Shown piece after piece: positions 1 through 11,513 of a DNA stretch of 37,614 nucleotides. The notes under the pieces are model-generated. The model ran no database searches. It was not told the DNA's origin and saw nothing but the letters and a program-made list of their open reading frames with translations. This DNA is from Caecitellus pseudoparvulus (lineage: Eukaryota; Bigyra: Bicosoecida). Numbering within the stretch: the stretch's first letter is position 1; the number at the start of each line of letters is the position of its first letter. The translations under genes and the position numbers were made by a program. The DNA lies in the NCBI GenBank assembly GCA_965644315.1, contig CBFFRQ010000119.1:1-37614 (forward strand), read 5' to 3'.

Positions 1-2099
1 AGATCAAGTCACAAGAGCTTTAGGCCTCTGACAGTTGCTTCATACAAGTTGAACTACTTGATGGCCGGAAGAGAGCCCTGGGTCTTCCATGCAACCAACG
101 TCGGGCTGCATGCTGCTGTCAGCGCGCTTCTCATCCCGCTGGGAGAGCTCGCGGGAGCTGCCAGGGCCTGCAGCGCTTGTGCTGCGCTGCTCTTCGCTGT
201 GCATCCTGTTCATGTGGAAGCCGTTGCAGGCATAGTGAGCAGGGCTGACTTGCTCAGCGGTCTCTTGTTTGTCGCGGCATCTGCTCGCATACGGAGCCAG
301 CCATAACGGGCAAGCCTGGACCTGGAAATGGGCTGCTGTGGCTGCTGCCTACGCTCTCGTTGCGGCTGCATCCCTTGCAAAGGAGGTGGGATTCACAGTT
401 CTGGCTGGTTTCGTCCTCTACGACTTGTGGCTGTGTGGTCCTGCCCAGCTCTCAGGGCAGGCGCGAGACGGCAGCAGCCCGACATGGCTGCTGAGTGGCC
501 TGCACGCCACTCACACGCGGGGGGCCGGGTCGCGTGCTCCTTCCTCTTTGCCGCAATCTTCATGCACTTCCGGATGCAAGTGCACAGAGGTGCGCCACTG
601 TACGAGTGGAGCATCATGGAGAACCGCAGCTGGCCCTCATGCCTGCGGGCCTAGCCCGGACGCTGACGGTGGCGTACACCCATGTTGAGTATGCTTGGCT
701 CTTTGTGTGGCCCAGCGATTTGAGCTTTGACCATGGCTTCGACACTCCGAGGATCATCGAGGCAGTGACTGACCCTCGCAACGTGCTGAGCGTCGCGTTG
801 TACGCTTGCGTATTCGTAGTGCTGTGGCGGTCAGTGGCGAAGCGGCAAGCCACACTCCTGTGGTGCGTGGGGATCGCTGCTGCCAGCTTCTTACCTGCCT
901 CAAACACAGTCATGTTCGTGGGAACAGAGGTTGCTGAGAGGCTCCTGTACATTCCTAGCATTGGACTCTGTCTCGCTGTGGCTTGGGCAGCGCCCATTCC
1001 GCAGACTTGGGAGCAGATGCAGTGGTCCAGCATCAGGCGAGCAACATTGAGAAGGAAGGGCACCTGGGCGCTTCTTGCGTGTGTGCTAGTTGCCATGCTC
1101 GTGCGCAGTGTGGTGCGGAACGAGGACTGGAGGGATGAGCTGTCGCTGTACAAGGCGGGCGTGGCAGTGCGCCCTCGATCCGTCAAGGCACTGAACAACT
1201 ATGCGAACATCTTGCTCAACTCGAAGAGACCAGACGCTTTGCCCCTCGCTGCAGACGCTTTGCAGGCTGCCATTGACATCTACCCTGACGCAGGTTCTGC
1301 ATGGCACAACTTGGGCCTGGTGCACCAGGGAATGCGCAACACATCAGGGGCTGCACACCACTTTTGGGGCTGCATCTATGCTTCACATCGGACGCCATGT
1401 GACTGCAAGCATGACCTTGGACAGGTTTACCTGTCCGACTTCCTGGCGACCAAACTGCAGTCCACGGGTCAAGACATCCTTCTGGGAGAAGGCGGCTGGG
1501 CCGAACGCTACCTTGCCGAGCGCCACAACCGCACATTGCCAGGCCCCAGGTCGCTCTTGCTAGCCAAACTTCTGCTGGAAGACTTTGGGGCCTGTGGGAC
1601 CATGACTCCCAACGTGCACTTCCATCGTGCCCAGGTCGCACGGGAGTTTTTGGGCCCACACGCTGCCATCGCCGAACTGCGCCAAGGTTTGCAAACCGCA
1701 GGCACAGCCAGGGTCACCCACGTGCACAACCTCCTTGGTCTCACACTCCAAGCCATCGGCAAACCGCAAGAAGCATTGGTGCATTTCGAGGCAGCGCTGA
1801 GGGAGGAGCCGTGGGACGCAGCGCTGTGGAGCAATGCTGGGAACTGCCTCCATGAGTTGGGGCGCTTCTCGCAGGCGCTGGAGCGGCACCAAACAGCTTA
1901 CTCAACAGCCCCTGCAGACTCTGGCATTGCCAACAACCTGGCCTTCTCCCTGGAGCTCTCTGGTCGGTACTCTGATGCCCTCCTTGTCCTTCAAGCAGCC
2001 TTGGCTCACCACCCGACGAGCGCCTGGCTGCAGGCAAGGCATGACGTCTTGAAGGACAAGCTCGAAGCACTTGCTAGCCTAGGTGTGTATGGGTTGTAG
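1..2099 (+). CDS. TMTC-type transmembrane and TPR protein (O-mannosyltransferase family), 5' partial, with three frame breaks
   Basis: Related to TMTC1-4, ER membrane GT-C enzymes with C-terminal TPRs; the animal members O-mannosylate cadherins. Coding similarity starts at base 1 (SHKSFRPLTVASYKLNY), so the N-terminus is outside the window. Family motifs seen: HPVHVEAVAGIVSRADLL (bases 202-255), KEVGFTVLAGFVLYDLW, and GTEVAERLLYIPSIGLCLA near 920-980. Hydrophobic segments fill the first 1.1 kb and degenerate TPR units follow from about 1150 to the TAG at 2099. The conserved protein jumps frame three times: near 276 (GG), somewhere in 445-540 (most likely the G6 run at 519-524), and at 624-625, where an E-N-P-Q sequence would need one more C. 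From about 625 the frame is open to the end. Sequencing indels are the simplest reading; a young pseudogene is the alternative. It ends 11 bp from the convergent neighbour. Confidence 0.85.
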
Positions 2100-2110
2100 T
2101 GCCGCAGCCT

Positions 2111-5100
2111 TTACCCGTGCTGTGCGGGCTCAGCTGCACCCTCCTCCCGCTGCGCTCGACGGGCTTCCAGCCCAATGATGAAGTGCATGTGCTCGTCCTC
2201 CTCCGCCAGAGATCGCGCGAAATCGCCCGCTCGCATAGGGGATACACTCCCTTCATCACCATGGAGCAGCGTCCGTCCCTGGCCGTGGGGTACACCTCTC
2301 GTCGGTGACTTGGGCATCGCTTTGAGGAGCTCGCCCACACTGCCAACGGGCTGGGCACCTCCTCCAGGAACACCAGGCAGGTGAAGGTGCTGTTCCAGCC
2401 GCTCCCGCATGTCCTGCATGAGTTTTGTCGTCCTGGCTTCGTCGTGGAGCTCCGCATCCCACCTGGACCGCATGTCCACGGGCACACCGTTCAGCACTTC
2501 CTGCACATTGTCGTCATCCAGCAGACCTCGCTCCAATGCAGCCGAAGTGCCCTTTGTCGGGGCCGCCTCCTGGATGCCGCCCATGCCGACACTTGTGGGT
2601 GTAGCGTGCCCTTTTCGTTGTGCAGATAGGCGCCTCGCCTCCCTGCGTTCCAGCGCGCTTGAGTATGCCAACTCTTTCGCTCTGCACCAACGGCTGCTGC
2701 TTCAATGACGCGGCGGCTTCTTTGGCTTTCCTTGCCTCCTGCTGTGCTTCATCAGCCGCCAACGCCTGAACAACCTGTCTGTCTGTTTGGGAGAGTGCCT
2801 TGGACACTGACAGGAACACAGAGGATGGCGTGAGCTTGGGCGCAGCCCGCTTTGGGGCGCTTCCAGCTTCCTCTCCGAAGGTGCCCACATTGCGCTCCAA
2901 TGGTCGCGCTTTGGCAGCTTGCATGAGAGCAGTCATGGGTGAAGCTGCAGTGTGTGGCAGTTTTGTGGGGTGCAGTGGGGTTGAGAAGTTGAAAAACTCG
3001 CCAGAAGCTCGGGAGGGTGACCTGGGCTCAACGCCTGTCTGAGGCGGCGCCCCGTGTTCGTCACTGAGGCGCCGCTGCTGGCGCAGCACGGCTCGAACAA
3101 AGTCCTCGTTCGCCGCGCGAAGCACAGACACGGAGTGTTTGTGCATGCTTGGGGCTAAGTACTGACCCCCTTCTAGGTACGAGAGCTTGGCTGGCTGCAC
3201 CCGCACCCGCGCCACCGTGGCCGACGCGGGCCGGGAGCTCTTCGGACTGCGTGGCGTCGCCGACACTGCTTGTCCGAGAAGCCCAGCTGATTCGGACTTG
3301 GACAAAACAGCAGCCATGGCACTGGCCGCGCGAGAAGCGTTTGCCCGTGCCTTGGCTGCCTGCAAGCCGCCAGGCCCCCGTGCTGACACCAGGGACGTAT
3401 CTCGTGCACTCGCCTCCTCTGCAAGGCTCTGGCGGTGGGCGCCTCGCTGCACTTGGGGCAAGGCATTGTGATTCCCCAGGTTACTTAGGAAGCGCTCGGC
3501 TTGGTCGGCGGCCCGCCCGCCGCCAACAGTCGCGCTGAGCAGGGCGTGGTGGGAACCTCTGTAGCCCGAGGACGCCAGTCGTAGCTGGGCATCGGAGTGG
3601 CCATGCCTCTGTCTCTTGGAGCTCCTCAGCTGGTGACTGGCCAGGATTTCAATTTGGCCCACAGGGGCAGCCATGCCAGCGCCGGCAGACCGCGCTGCCA
3701 CCACATTCACCACTGTGCTGAGGGATGGCTTGACCGCTCCAGCCCGGGCGGTCTGTCCAGCTTCCACGCTGGCTTCTCCTGCAGCGGCTGAAGTGCCCAG
3801 CGTGGCAGCCTGGGGCGGTGCTCCGTCTGGAGATACGCTGGCAGCAGCTGCCGCCGCCGCCGCCGCCATCTGCAGGGAGCTGGCGCCAACACTGTTGCCT
3901 TCTGAGATGGCGATGAGACGCAGGCGCAACATACCCCGCCGGTGCACCATGAAGTGTCCTCTGGGGCCCATGTGTGGCACGGTGCCTGCGTCTGCATGTT
4001 CCAACTGCACGGTGGAGTGGCCTTGCTCGACAGGTGCTGTGGATGTCTGCCCAGGCTGGTCCGCCTCAGCAGCTGCTGCTGATTCCGTGGATGCAAGGGA
4101 GAGCGTGGAGGAGGAAGCCTTCTTCAGGGTGGGATGGGTAGACTGGGTGCCGGGAAGGGCCCTGCCACTGCGGCGCGAGCTACGGCGCCGCAGCAGGGTC
4201 GGCTTGGGCCGCTCACCCTTCATGATGTGCGAAAACGTACGCTTCAGCCCAAAACGCTTCTGGTACGCGGAGGCCATCTGTGCCTGGTGCAGGGCGGCGG
4301 TGTAGCCGTCCTTCAGCGCGAACTTCAACTTGCGCCCCAACGCTGCGTGGCGCCGCTGGGCCACTTCTGCCAGGGTGTCTAGGCCCTGCGTGCCCTGCTC
4401 CACCATGTGCAGCCGGCGCCACATGGCAGCTTGGTGGGCTGGGGAGTCCCGGGACGCCAACTGCAGGAAGCGCATGGCATGCAAGTCCATGAAGGCCAGG
4501 CGCGACTGCGGCAGCAGCAACTCCAGCAGCTGTGTCTGGGACGGAGCGGGGAAGCCTGGTCTGGCAGGCGCTGCGTGCCCTTGGCCGGAGGCCACAGCTG
4601 CCACAGCAAGGGCATCATGCTGGGTGCTGGGCGGCACCTTGCGGTGGTGCGAGGCCAGGAACAAGGAGCCGTGACTGAGCACCACCACATCCATGTTCCG
4701 GACATCCCGGGCGTGTTCCGGCGACACGTTCACAGGCACGTTGCCGGTGAAGGAGGTGCCTTCGTCTTCGCTGGACGAGTCGCTGCCGCCTGCTGGCCCC
4801 AGAGCCCCATCGCCCTGGTCGGGTGTGGCATCGGCATCTCGCGTGTTGGAGGGGTGCCGGCGCAGGGCGGCGGTGATGGTCCAGCACCCGACGCGCTCAG
4901 CCGCCGCGTTCATGTCCCCCACCAACGCCTCAAAGGCAGGGCTGCCCAGCTTGTACAAGCCTGAAGGGTTCCGAAGGGAGGGCGGGCCGTGCACGCTGCC
5001 GCCGTTGGAGGGGGTGGGAAAGCCCCGCCCAGGCACAAAGGCAGGCACAGGTCGCGGCACGCCATAGTCGTTCCCCACGACGTCCAACAGCGGTGCTAGC

Positions 5101-7645
5101 TGGGATTCACGTTTCTTGCCGTGCAAGCTTGACAGCAGGGCCGCCTCTGTGGCAGAAAACGTCCACCGCGGCATGCGGGGCGGGCCGGTCACAGCCAGGA
5201 CGCGGGGGGAGCCGTGGGAAGCGCCTTCCAGCGCGGTGCCTGCGCCGCCCGTGCCGCCTGCTGACAGACTGCGCGAGTGACTCACTCGCATGCTCCCGCC
5301 AAAGCGACCGGAGGGATCTGCTGCGCTGGGGCTGGGCGATCGGGGGGAGCCGCTGTCTAGCAAGGGCACCACTCGTTGCTCACCAGTTGTTGTGAGCTGC
5401 ACACCCTCCGGGGGCACATGCCAAGGTGTGCCGGCAGCGAGGGCAGTCTCCAAGCTGGGGTCGCGTGCCACGACTGCTCTTGGGCGCCGTGTGAAGGCGG
5501 AGGCTGACGCCTTGTACAACGGGAAAGCGGACACAGTGGTCTCTGCTTCCGGGGCGTTCATGGCAGTGTGGCGGGTGATGAGGCTGCTGTCGGGAGCGGG
5601 CACATTCTGTGTGTCGCCCACGCCCCCAGACTGCGTCAGGAAGGTGGTGGAGCCGTCCCCAGCCTCGCCGTCGTCGGCGTGGGCCTGTGAGCGGGCCTTG
5701 CTGTCCGCTTCCGCCAGACGCTCGCGGATGCGGTTGTCCACGAGCGCCTCTTGTGTCGTCACATCCAGGAGGGCTGGCTGGCTGTGGTCTGCAGCATCCA
5801 AGGGCACGCCGGAGGCGAGGCTGGACATCTCCGTGGCGCGGGACAGGCCCACGCCCAGCACGGCGCCGCTGCTCCAGCCCTTGGTGCCTGGCCCCGACAC
5901 CAGCTGCAGCCACAGGGGGCCGCCGTACTGCACCACACCGCGGTTCTTGGGGTTCTTCAGATCAATCACCCGAAAGATGTACAGAGGCGCTGCAGGTGTC
6001 ACGGGGCGGCCGGTCTGACTCAACGCGCTCGTCGCGTCCAGCGCCGCCCGCACCAGCTGCTGCACTGCCCGGCGGGGCGCCACCGTCAGCGCCGAGGCTG
6101 CCTCGCCAGCAGGCAGGCCCGTCGTGGGAAGCCTGTGCCCTGGGATGGGGGGTGTCGCCTCCTCCGCCTCCGTCAGGCCGCGGGTGCTGGGCTGGACCTT
6201 GCTGTGGCGCCCTGCGCCGCCGGCCCGCGGGCTGGCCCCCGCCACACCCTCTTTCTGTGCCAGGCTCTGCTGCATCCAGCGGTCCATGGCAGCACACGTG
6301 GCAAAGGTGGGGAAGGGCTCCAACCCCTTGCTCTCCCATTCCGGCGTCGGTTGTTGGAAGGCGACCACGCCGGTGCGGGGGTCCACCGTGAGGAAGGCGC
6401 CGTCATCCGCCTCCAGGGCGATCAAGGAGCCGTAGTAAATGTTCGCGGAAGTGTCCTTGGGGAAGAGGGGGTGCGTCACCTCGCGCTGCCGCCGGGGCGG
6501 CGGGCGCTGGGCACCTGCACCCCCCCTCCCCACCGGCTCAGTGGACTCATCGTCGCTACTGCTGTCATCATCCTGTTCCGTCGCCAACGGACTCCGGCGA
6601 TCTGCCCGCCGACCACTGCTGTACAGGCTGGAGCGCGGGTCGTGCACGTGCTGCAGCAGCTTGCGCTGCAGACTCTTGGACTGGAGCATGGCCTCCTGCG
6701 CCGGCGTGAGCACCGAGCTGGCCGTGTCGGCGGGGACATCCCGGAAGGCATCCGAGCCCAGCCGCGTGTCAGCAGCTGCCACGTCGTCCACGGGAGGCGG
6801 CACTTCCCCCTCACCCGCCCGCTGCCTGCGCTGCAGCTTGACAGGTGTGCGCTCCAGCTTGGGCACTGTGGGTTCGCGCTGCAGGGGGGGGATGGACACT
6901 GACTTGGAGGGGGGGAAAGGCAGAGCCAGGGGCAGCGACTGCGGGGTCGTCTGCTGTGTCCGCTGTTCCGCAGAAGCACGAGACCGGGGCAGCTGGCGAC
7001 TGCCCGCCGGGACTGCCCCCCTCCTTCGCGGGATGCGGTTGGACAGTGCCTGCACTGTGCCCGGGAGGGGGGGGCTTGTCCCTCGCTGGAGCGGCAGCCC
7101 CGGCCCAGAGGTGGAGTCACCATGCACGTCGGACCGGGGTGTGCAGATGTCGCAGTCGCCTCCTCCGTCGTCCCTCTCCTCGCCGCCCTCCTCGTCGTGT
7201 GTGAGCGTGAAGGTGACGCTGCGTCGCCCCGGACTCGCGGGAACTGACGGCCCCCGATGCAGAGCAGGCAGGCGGGGTGTGGAGCCGACGCCACCTGACA
7301 GCGACACAGCTGTTGGCTGCTCTTCTTTCCTTCCTTTTCCAAGGCGCGCTGCGGTTTGGGGCGTGGCGTGGCTGGTCAGCAGCATGCTGCCACCAGACGC
7401 TGCCGCATGAGTGTGGCTGCCGGAGCGGGGCAGGGAATGTGAGCGGGCAGAATCCAGGGCAAAATAAGGGTTCGTGCCACCCTGTGACGCCGGTGCTGTG
7501 GCGCCACTTCGCCGGCGCAGGAGCTGGCCGGTCTTTGCTGCCGAGCGAAGCAACTGCCCTCGCTGTGGGGTGGGCCAGAGGCGGGCGAGTGCGTCAGGTC
7601 ACGCCAAGCACTACACCGGCAGCGACTCACCTTCACCACGGGCAT
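2111..7645 (-). CDS. Large uncharacterised Ser/Pro/Ala-rich protein (about 1.8k aa) with beta-trefoil-like segments
   Basis: I do not recognise the family. Exon 1 is only 15 nt (7645-7631, MPVVK), followed by a GTGAGT donor, a 77-nt intron (7630-7554) and a CAG acceptor. The main frame then runs from 7553 leftward. Most of the protein is low-complexity and probably disordered. Three ordered islands share a pattern of hydrophobic strands around G-S/G-x-L-x-L: about residues 366-410 (YYGSLIALEADDGAFLTVDP), 530-560 (NRGVVQYGGPLWLQLV) and 955-975 (VVVLSHGSLFLASHH). These suggest a divergent beta-trefoil (MIR/fascin-like), which is inference. A conserved-looking helical stretch follows (AALGRKLKFALKDGYTAALH). 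Near the C-terminus the frame changes at the AAA run 2675-2677; skipping one A gives S-E-E-L-A-Y and joins an acidic/helical C-terminus that ends at 2111. Confidence 0.7.
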
Positions 7646-8261
7646 TCCTAGAGCTGCATGCTGTACTTGTCTGTTGGACACCCCCCTGCAGAGAGCAGCC
7701 ACGTGCACGGTGGGCCGGACGCTACGCGTGGTCGCTGCGACTGGCCTAGGCACACCGCTCGCAGCACCTACACGAGCGCGTGCACGACGCTGTCCTTCTG
7801 TTGCTTGGCTGATGCCTTGGCATGCACGGGTGAGAACATGGCTGGGGCCTCTCACTGTCCCAGGGCCCCCGGCACTGCCGGCGGCAGCGCAGCACACAAC
7901 GTGCCTGAGCGGCCGCCGCCCGCGTGGCCCTGGCTGCGACAGCCACGCCCCAGTGCCCGCAACAATAAGTGCCAGTCTGCTACGATGGGCTTGCACTGTG
8001 TGATCCTTTGGGTGTGCGGCGCCCGGGCGCAGCGGAGGTGTCCAGGATGGCGTCCACAGTTTTGCGGTGGCAGCACAATTGCTCCAACCTGGCCATCCTC
8101 TCTGACTCAGCTCCGTCACACTGCCACTGCCTGTGGCACTTGTCAGGCCTTGATACGAGGATTGGTGGGATCGCTGTCTGGACCACATCTGCAGCCGACG
8201 CCCCTTGCCCTCCGGCATCTTTGAAGTCTCCCCTGCATTGCGCAAGCATCACCAGCCAGCA
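7646..8261. promoter_or_regulatory. Divergent intergenic region between the 2111-7645 gene and CFAP96
   Basis: 616 bp separate two ATG codons that point away from each other, so both promoters should lie here. Open frames in this stretch have translations with no domain or family resemblance and are not called. I see no convincing TATA box, X-box (RFX) palindrome or other known element. Confidence 0.4.
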
Positions 8262-9425
8262 ATGTCACTTCGTTGCGGCGCCACAGCTCGGAAGAACGTT
8301 GATGTCTTCTCGGGGCCAGGGCCAGAGTACAGGGGCGGCCTTGTGAAAGACACCCGTTGGGCAACCTTTGACGGTGCCTTGAGCAAGCCTGAGTTCCTGG
8401 ACTACGGCTACGGGGACGGGCCGAAAGAGCCCTCCCGTTTCCTGTCGTCGCAGCGGCGCAGGTTTCGAGGGGGCCAGGGGGGCCTGCAGGATACGCGGCC
8501 CCGATCCCTGGAACCATCAGCAGATGCATCAGCACAAGGTGGTGGGCAGGGGGGGGTGAAGCCGTCCATGACTCAGCCCGCCTTCAAGTCCCAGGGCAAA
8601 GACGTGAGCTTCCAAGGTCGCACAGCGACTTGACCCGCCAGGCCTGCCTTGCCACTGCACCCCCCACGCCTGCCTTGCTCGCGCAGTTCAAGGGTGGCTT
8701 GTTTTCCAAGCCTGCGTTGGACACAGCTCCCATCCAGCGAGACCAAGTGGCCAAACTGGGGGGTGAGCGCCGAGCAGGCCGGGCCCTCGCTGGGCCGTAC
8801 AAGTGAGTGCGCCCATGTCCCGCTGCCGCGCAGGGCAAACGAAACACACAGCCACGCACGCACACCCCCGCCCAGATCACGTGGAAACAACCTCGGACGT
8901 GGCAAGGGGGGCACCTTCGGGCCGCTGCAGCACCTGGGCGGGGACGCCGACCCCCACCGCAGAGGCACAGCTGGGCAGCCCAGGGACACCAGCCACCGAG
9001 TGCGGCACGGCGCAGGCTTCAACACCAGCAGCAAGAAGGGCGGCCTCTTCGGCACCTTTGAGTACATGGCAGATGGCGGGCCTGACTCGTGGAAGGAGGC
9101 GCAGGGTGGCGCCAGCGCCCGGCGGCGGGGTGCCCGCAGCAAGCCCCACCTGGCAGACAAACACGCCAAAGGCACGTTTGGCGCCTTCCCAGCGCACATG
9201 TCTGACCCGTACCAAGACAGGCCCGCCCACCCTGGAAAGGGGGCCAAGGGGGCCATTTACACCTTCACAGTGCACTACCATAGGTCGGCCCGCCCCAACA
9301 CCAGCGGTGCCGGGAGGGTGCGAGGGCGCACGACTGCCCAGATGGGGGAGTACACCCGCACACGGGTGCGCTCGGGGCGACCGCTGCACACGACGACCAG
9401 CCTCGGGCACTCGTCTGCCCGGTGA
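8262..9425 (+). CDS. CFAP96: CFAP96/C4orf47-like cilium-associated protein (DUF4586 family)
   Basis: A three-exon model, 8262-8603, 8687-8802 and 8876-9425, keeps frame across both introns (83 nt and 73 nt, GTGAGC and GTGAGT donors, CAG acceptors) and gives 335 aa ending in TGA. The start is the ATG of MSLRCGATARKNVDVF. The protein is rich in G-x-F/G-G-L-F patterns typical of cilium-associated filament proteins. The C-terminal part GTFGAFPAHMSDPYQD closely resembles the GTFDPYPSHSADPY segment of C4orf47/CFAP96, and GFNTSSKKGGLFGTFEY fits the same family. CFAP96 is reported at the axoneme/centrosome; its molecular role is not established. The N-terminal residues are basic and Gly/Ser-rich. The gene ends 29 bp from the probable end of the convergent RRM gene. 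Confidence 0.75.
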
Positions 9426-9454
9426 GCCGCGCAACCGGGACCAATGCATTGCAC

Positions 9455-11000
9455 TCACGCGCCACGACCACGCCCCCGACCGCGACCCCCCCCTCGTCCA
9501 CGACCCCCCCTCGGCCACGACCCCCCCCGTCCACGACCCCCCTCGTCCTCGGCCTCCTCTGGATGCCTTCGCTGGGTGGCTGCCCCCCTCCTCCCCTCCT
9601 GCACCGCCTTCACGTGCTCGCTTAAAGCCGCCCTGGCGAGGTCCAGCGTGCGCGCCACCCCGACCACGGCCGCGTCCACCACCACCCCGGCCCCGGCCCC
9701 GGCCCCGACCCCGGCCTCGCCCTCGACCGGCTCGCTGTGGGCCGCCACCGCTGTCCTCATCACCCCCCTCCGCCCCAGCGCGGGCCGCAGCTGACTCCAG
9801 CTTGCGCTGCAGCCGTGAGTGCGCCTCGTAGCCAGACAGCTCGGACATCTTCTTCTTCGCACGTTTCCCATCTGGCGTGCGGTAGTTGTCCTTGGAGGCG
9901 AAGGCGCGCACTGCCAGAACGCGGTCATTCATGCCGAGCAGCGGAGCGGCTCCGGCCCCCGCCACGGCGATGGCGTGGCGCTCAGCCTCCGCCAACAGGG
10001 CCTTGGCGTGCGCAGCCTGTTCGAACTCCACGTAGCCAAAACCTGCCACCTTGCCCTTGTTGTTGCGCTCTGGGTGCACCTGCTTCAGGGGGCCCCAGGC
10101 CTGCAGCAGGGTGCGCAAAGCCTTCGCCACGGCCAGCCAATGGCCAGGGTTTGTGAGGTCGGTGGCGCCGCCCCCCGCCTCTGCTGCACGCATGGGCAGG
10201 CCAGACACGAACACGACGCTGGCGTCGCTGGTGGGCACAAAGGCGGGAGGGATGACGCCTGACTCGCCTGGGGCCAGCCGGGCCTCCACGTAGTGCACTG
10301 CAGCAGCCGCAGCCGCACCCTCATCATCCTCAGACGCCTTGGAGGATGCTGAAACTGCAGCTGAGCTTGCAGGTTTGGCCACCGGCGCCGGTGCAGGTGC
10401 CGGCACTGGCGCGGTGCTGGCCTGCGTGCCACTCGGGGCGGATGCTGCCGGGAGCAGAGGAAGGGGGGCCTTTGGAGCATGCAGGGCTGAGAAACTGCCA
10501 TGTTCCTCTTCCTCGGCCTGCTTTGGCTGGCTGGGCGCTTTGCCGCCCTGCTTGGGCTGGGAGGTGGCTGGCTCGGCCGTCTCCTCAGCGTCCGAGCTGG
10601 AGGTGGCGGACGCGTCGTCCTCTGCAGCCTCTCCATCAGACTCCGAGCCAGAGGCAGAGCCAGATTCATCCTCAGAACTGTCACCCTCCTCCGCTTCGTA
10701 CATGTGCCGGGCGAAGGAGTACATGACGCGGCGAGTGTGGTCGATATTCTGCTTGGCCGCCTCCGCCATGCCGCGCACCGCCTCGTCCTCGCTGTCACTG
10801 GCACCACTATCGCTCACAGCGCCCGCCGCCACGTCGTCATCTTCTTCGGAAGGAGGCGTCACGGGTCGAGCCACCTCCAGCTCCCCGTTCACGTCTGCTG
10901 CCAGCAAGGCGCCGATGCCTTGCCCAACTTCCGCAGATGACTGCACGCCTCCTCCCAGCTTCAGCATGGCCTCTGCGAAGCCATCCCTGTTGGAAAACAT
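9455..11000 (-). CDS. RNA-binding protein: acidic N-terminus, one RRM, RGG/GRG tail
   Basis: Start chosen at ATG 11000 (MFSNRDGFAEAMLKLGGG); the frame further upstream offers only a GTG. Residues about 45-200 are acidic and serine-rich (EEDDD, DSSEDESGSASGSESDGE). A single RRM spans about residues 258-370, with RNP2 VVFVSGLP and RNP1 KVAGFGYVEF, followed by a basic helix (GKRAKKKMSELSGYEAHSRLQ). The tail is GRG-rich. In the deposited frame the ORF runs on to 8877, fully antisense to CFAP96 exon 3, and its tail changes to unlikely composition. In the alternative frame across G-runs at 9479-9541, the GRG repeats continue and stop at TGA 9455, giving about 515 aa. I use that end. Acidic plus RRM plus RGG is seen in nucleolin-like proteins, so nucleolar or pre-mRNA work is possible; no orthology is claimed. 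Confidence 0.7.
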
Positions 11001-11513
11001 GATGAAGGCAAGAACCACGATATCTTACTGTCCTGGATCTGTCGCTGTGGTCTGCCCACTCAGCTGCTGCCCGCTGGCCGTCCAAGCGAGTGTTCCCTGT
11101 CTCGGCAACTGGTTCTCACTGCCGCCTTTCGGTCCCTTGCCCACGCAAACAGCTTTCTCAAGCGCAGAAAAAGATCCCAGCCGCAAGAAGAGAGCAACTC
11201 TTGTCCCCAACCGAAGACAGTTGTGTCTTTGGCAAGGCAGTGTAAGAACGTCGGCAACCGGGGTGCACCTAAAGCTGAGACGGCCACCAACCCCTTCTTG
11301 TACAACCCAGTGTTTGCCTTTATCGCAGATTGTCAAGTACAGCTACGCAGTTTGACAAATTTCGTCACTTTCCTACGCAAGCTGCAAGGTATTCGCCAGT
11401 CACACGTCCTCTCAACTGATCAGCTGCAAGGGGACAACCAATCTGCGGGCAATCTTGGCGTGCTGGCCGGGAGGCGTGGCGCAAAGAAGTGATTTCCGCA
11501 GCACAGACCAAGC
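11001..11513. promoter_or_regulatory. Divergent intergenic region between the RRM gene and the DUF4336 gene
   Basis: 513 bp between diverging start codons; both promoters are expected here. It is less GC-rich than its surroundings, especially 11330-11400. The minus strand has a pyrimidine-rich stretch ending in AACAG just at the RRM start, which could instead be a splice acceptor of an upstream 5' exon. No gene is supported inside. Confidence 0.35.

Noticed and set aside
1-650. Programmed frameshifting in TMTC.
   Set aside because: Three shifts within 400 bp in mixed directions, mostly at homopolymers, do not resemble a programmed site.
7376-8245. A 289-aa minus-strand open frame across the divergent spacer.
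   Set aside because: Composition is shadow-like, it overlaps the 5' exons of the large gene in another frame, and it holds no recognisable motif.
8877-9454. Extension of the RRM gene to 8877.
   Set aside because: It lies antisense to CFAP96 exon 3, loses the RGG character and has no domain content; the alternative frame stops at 9455.
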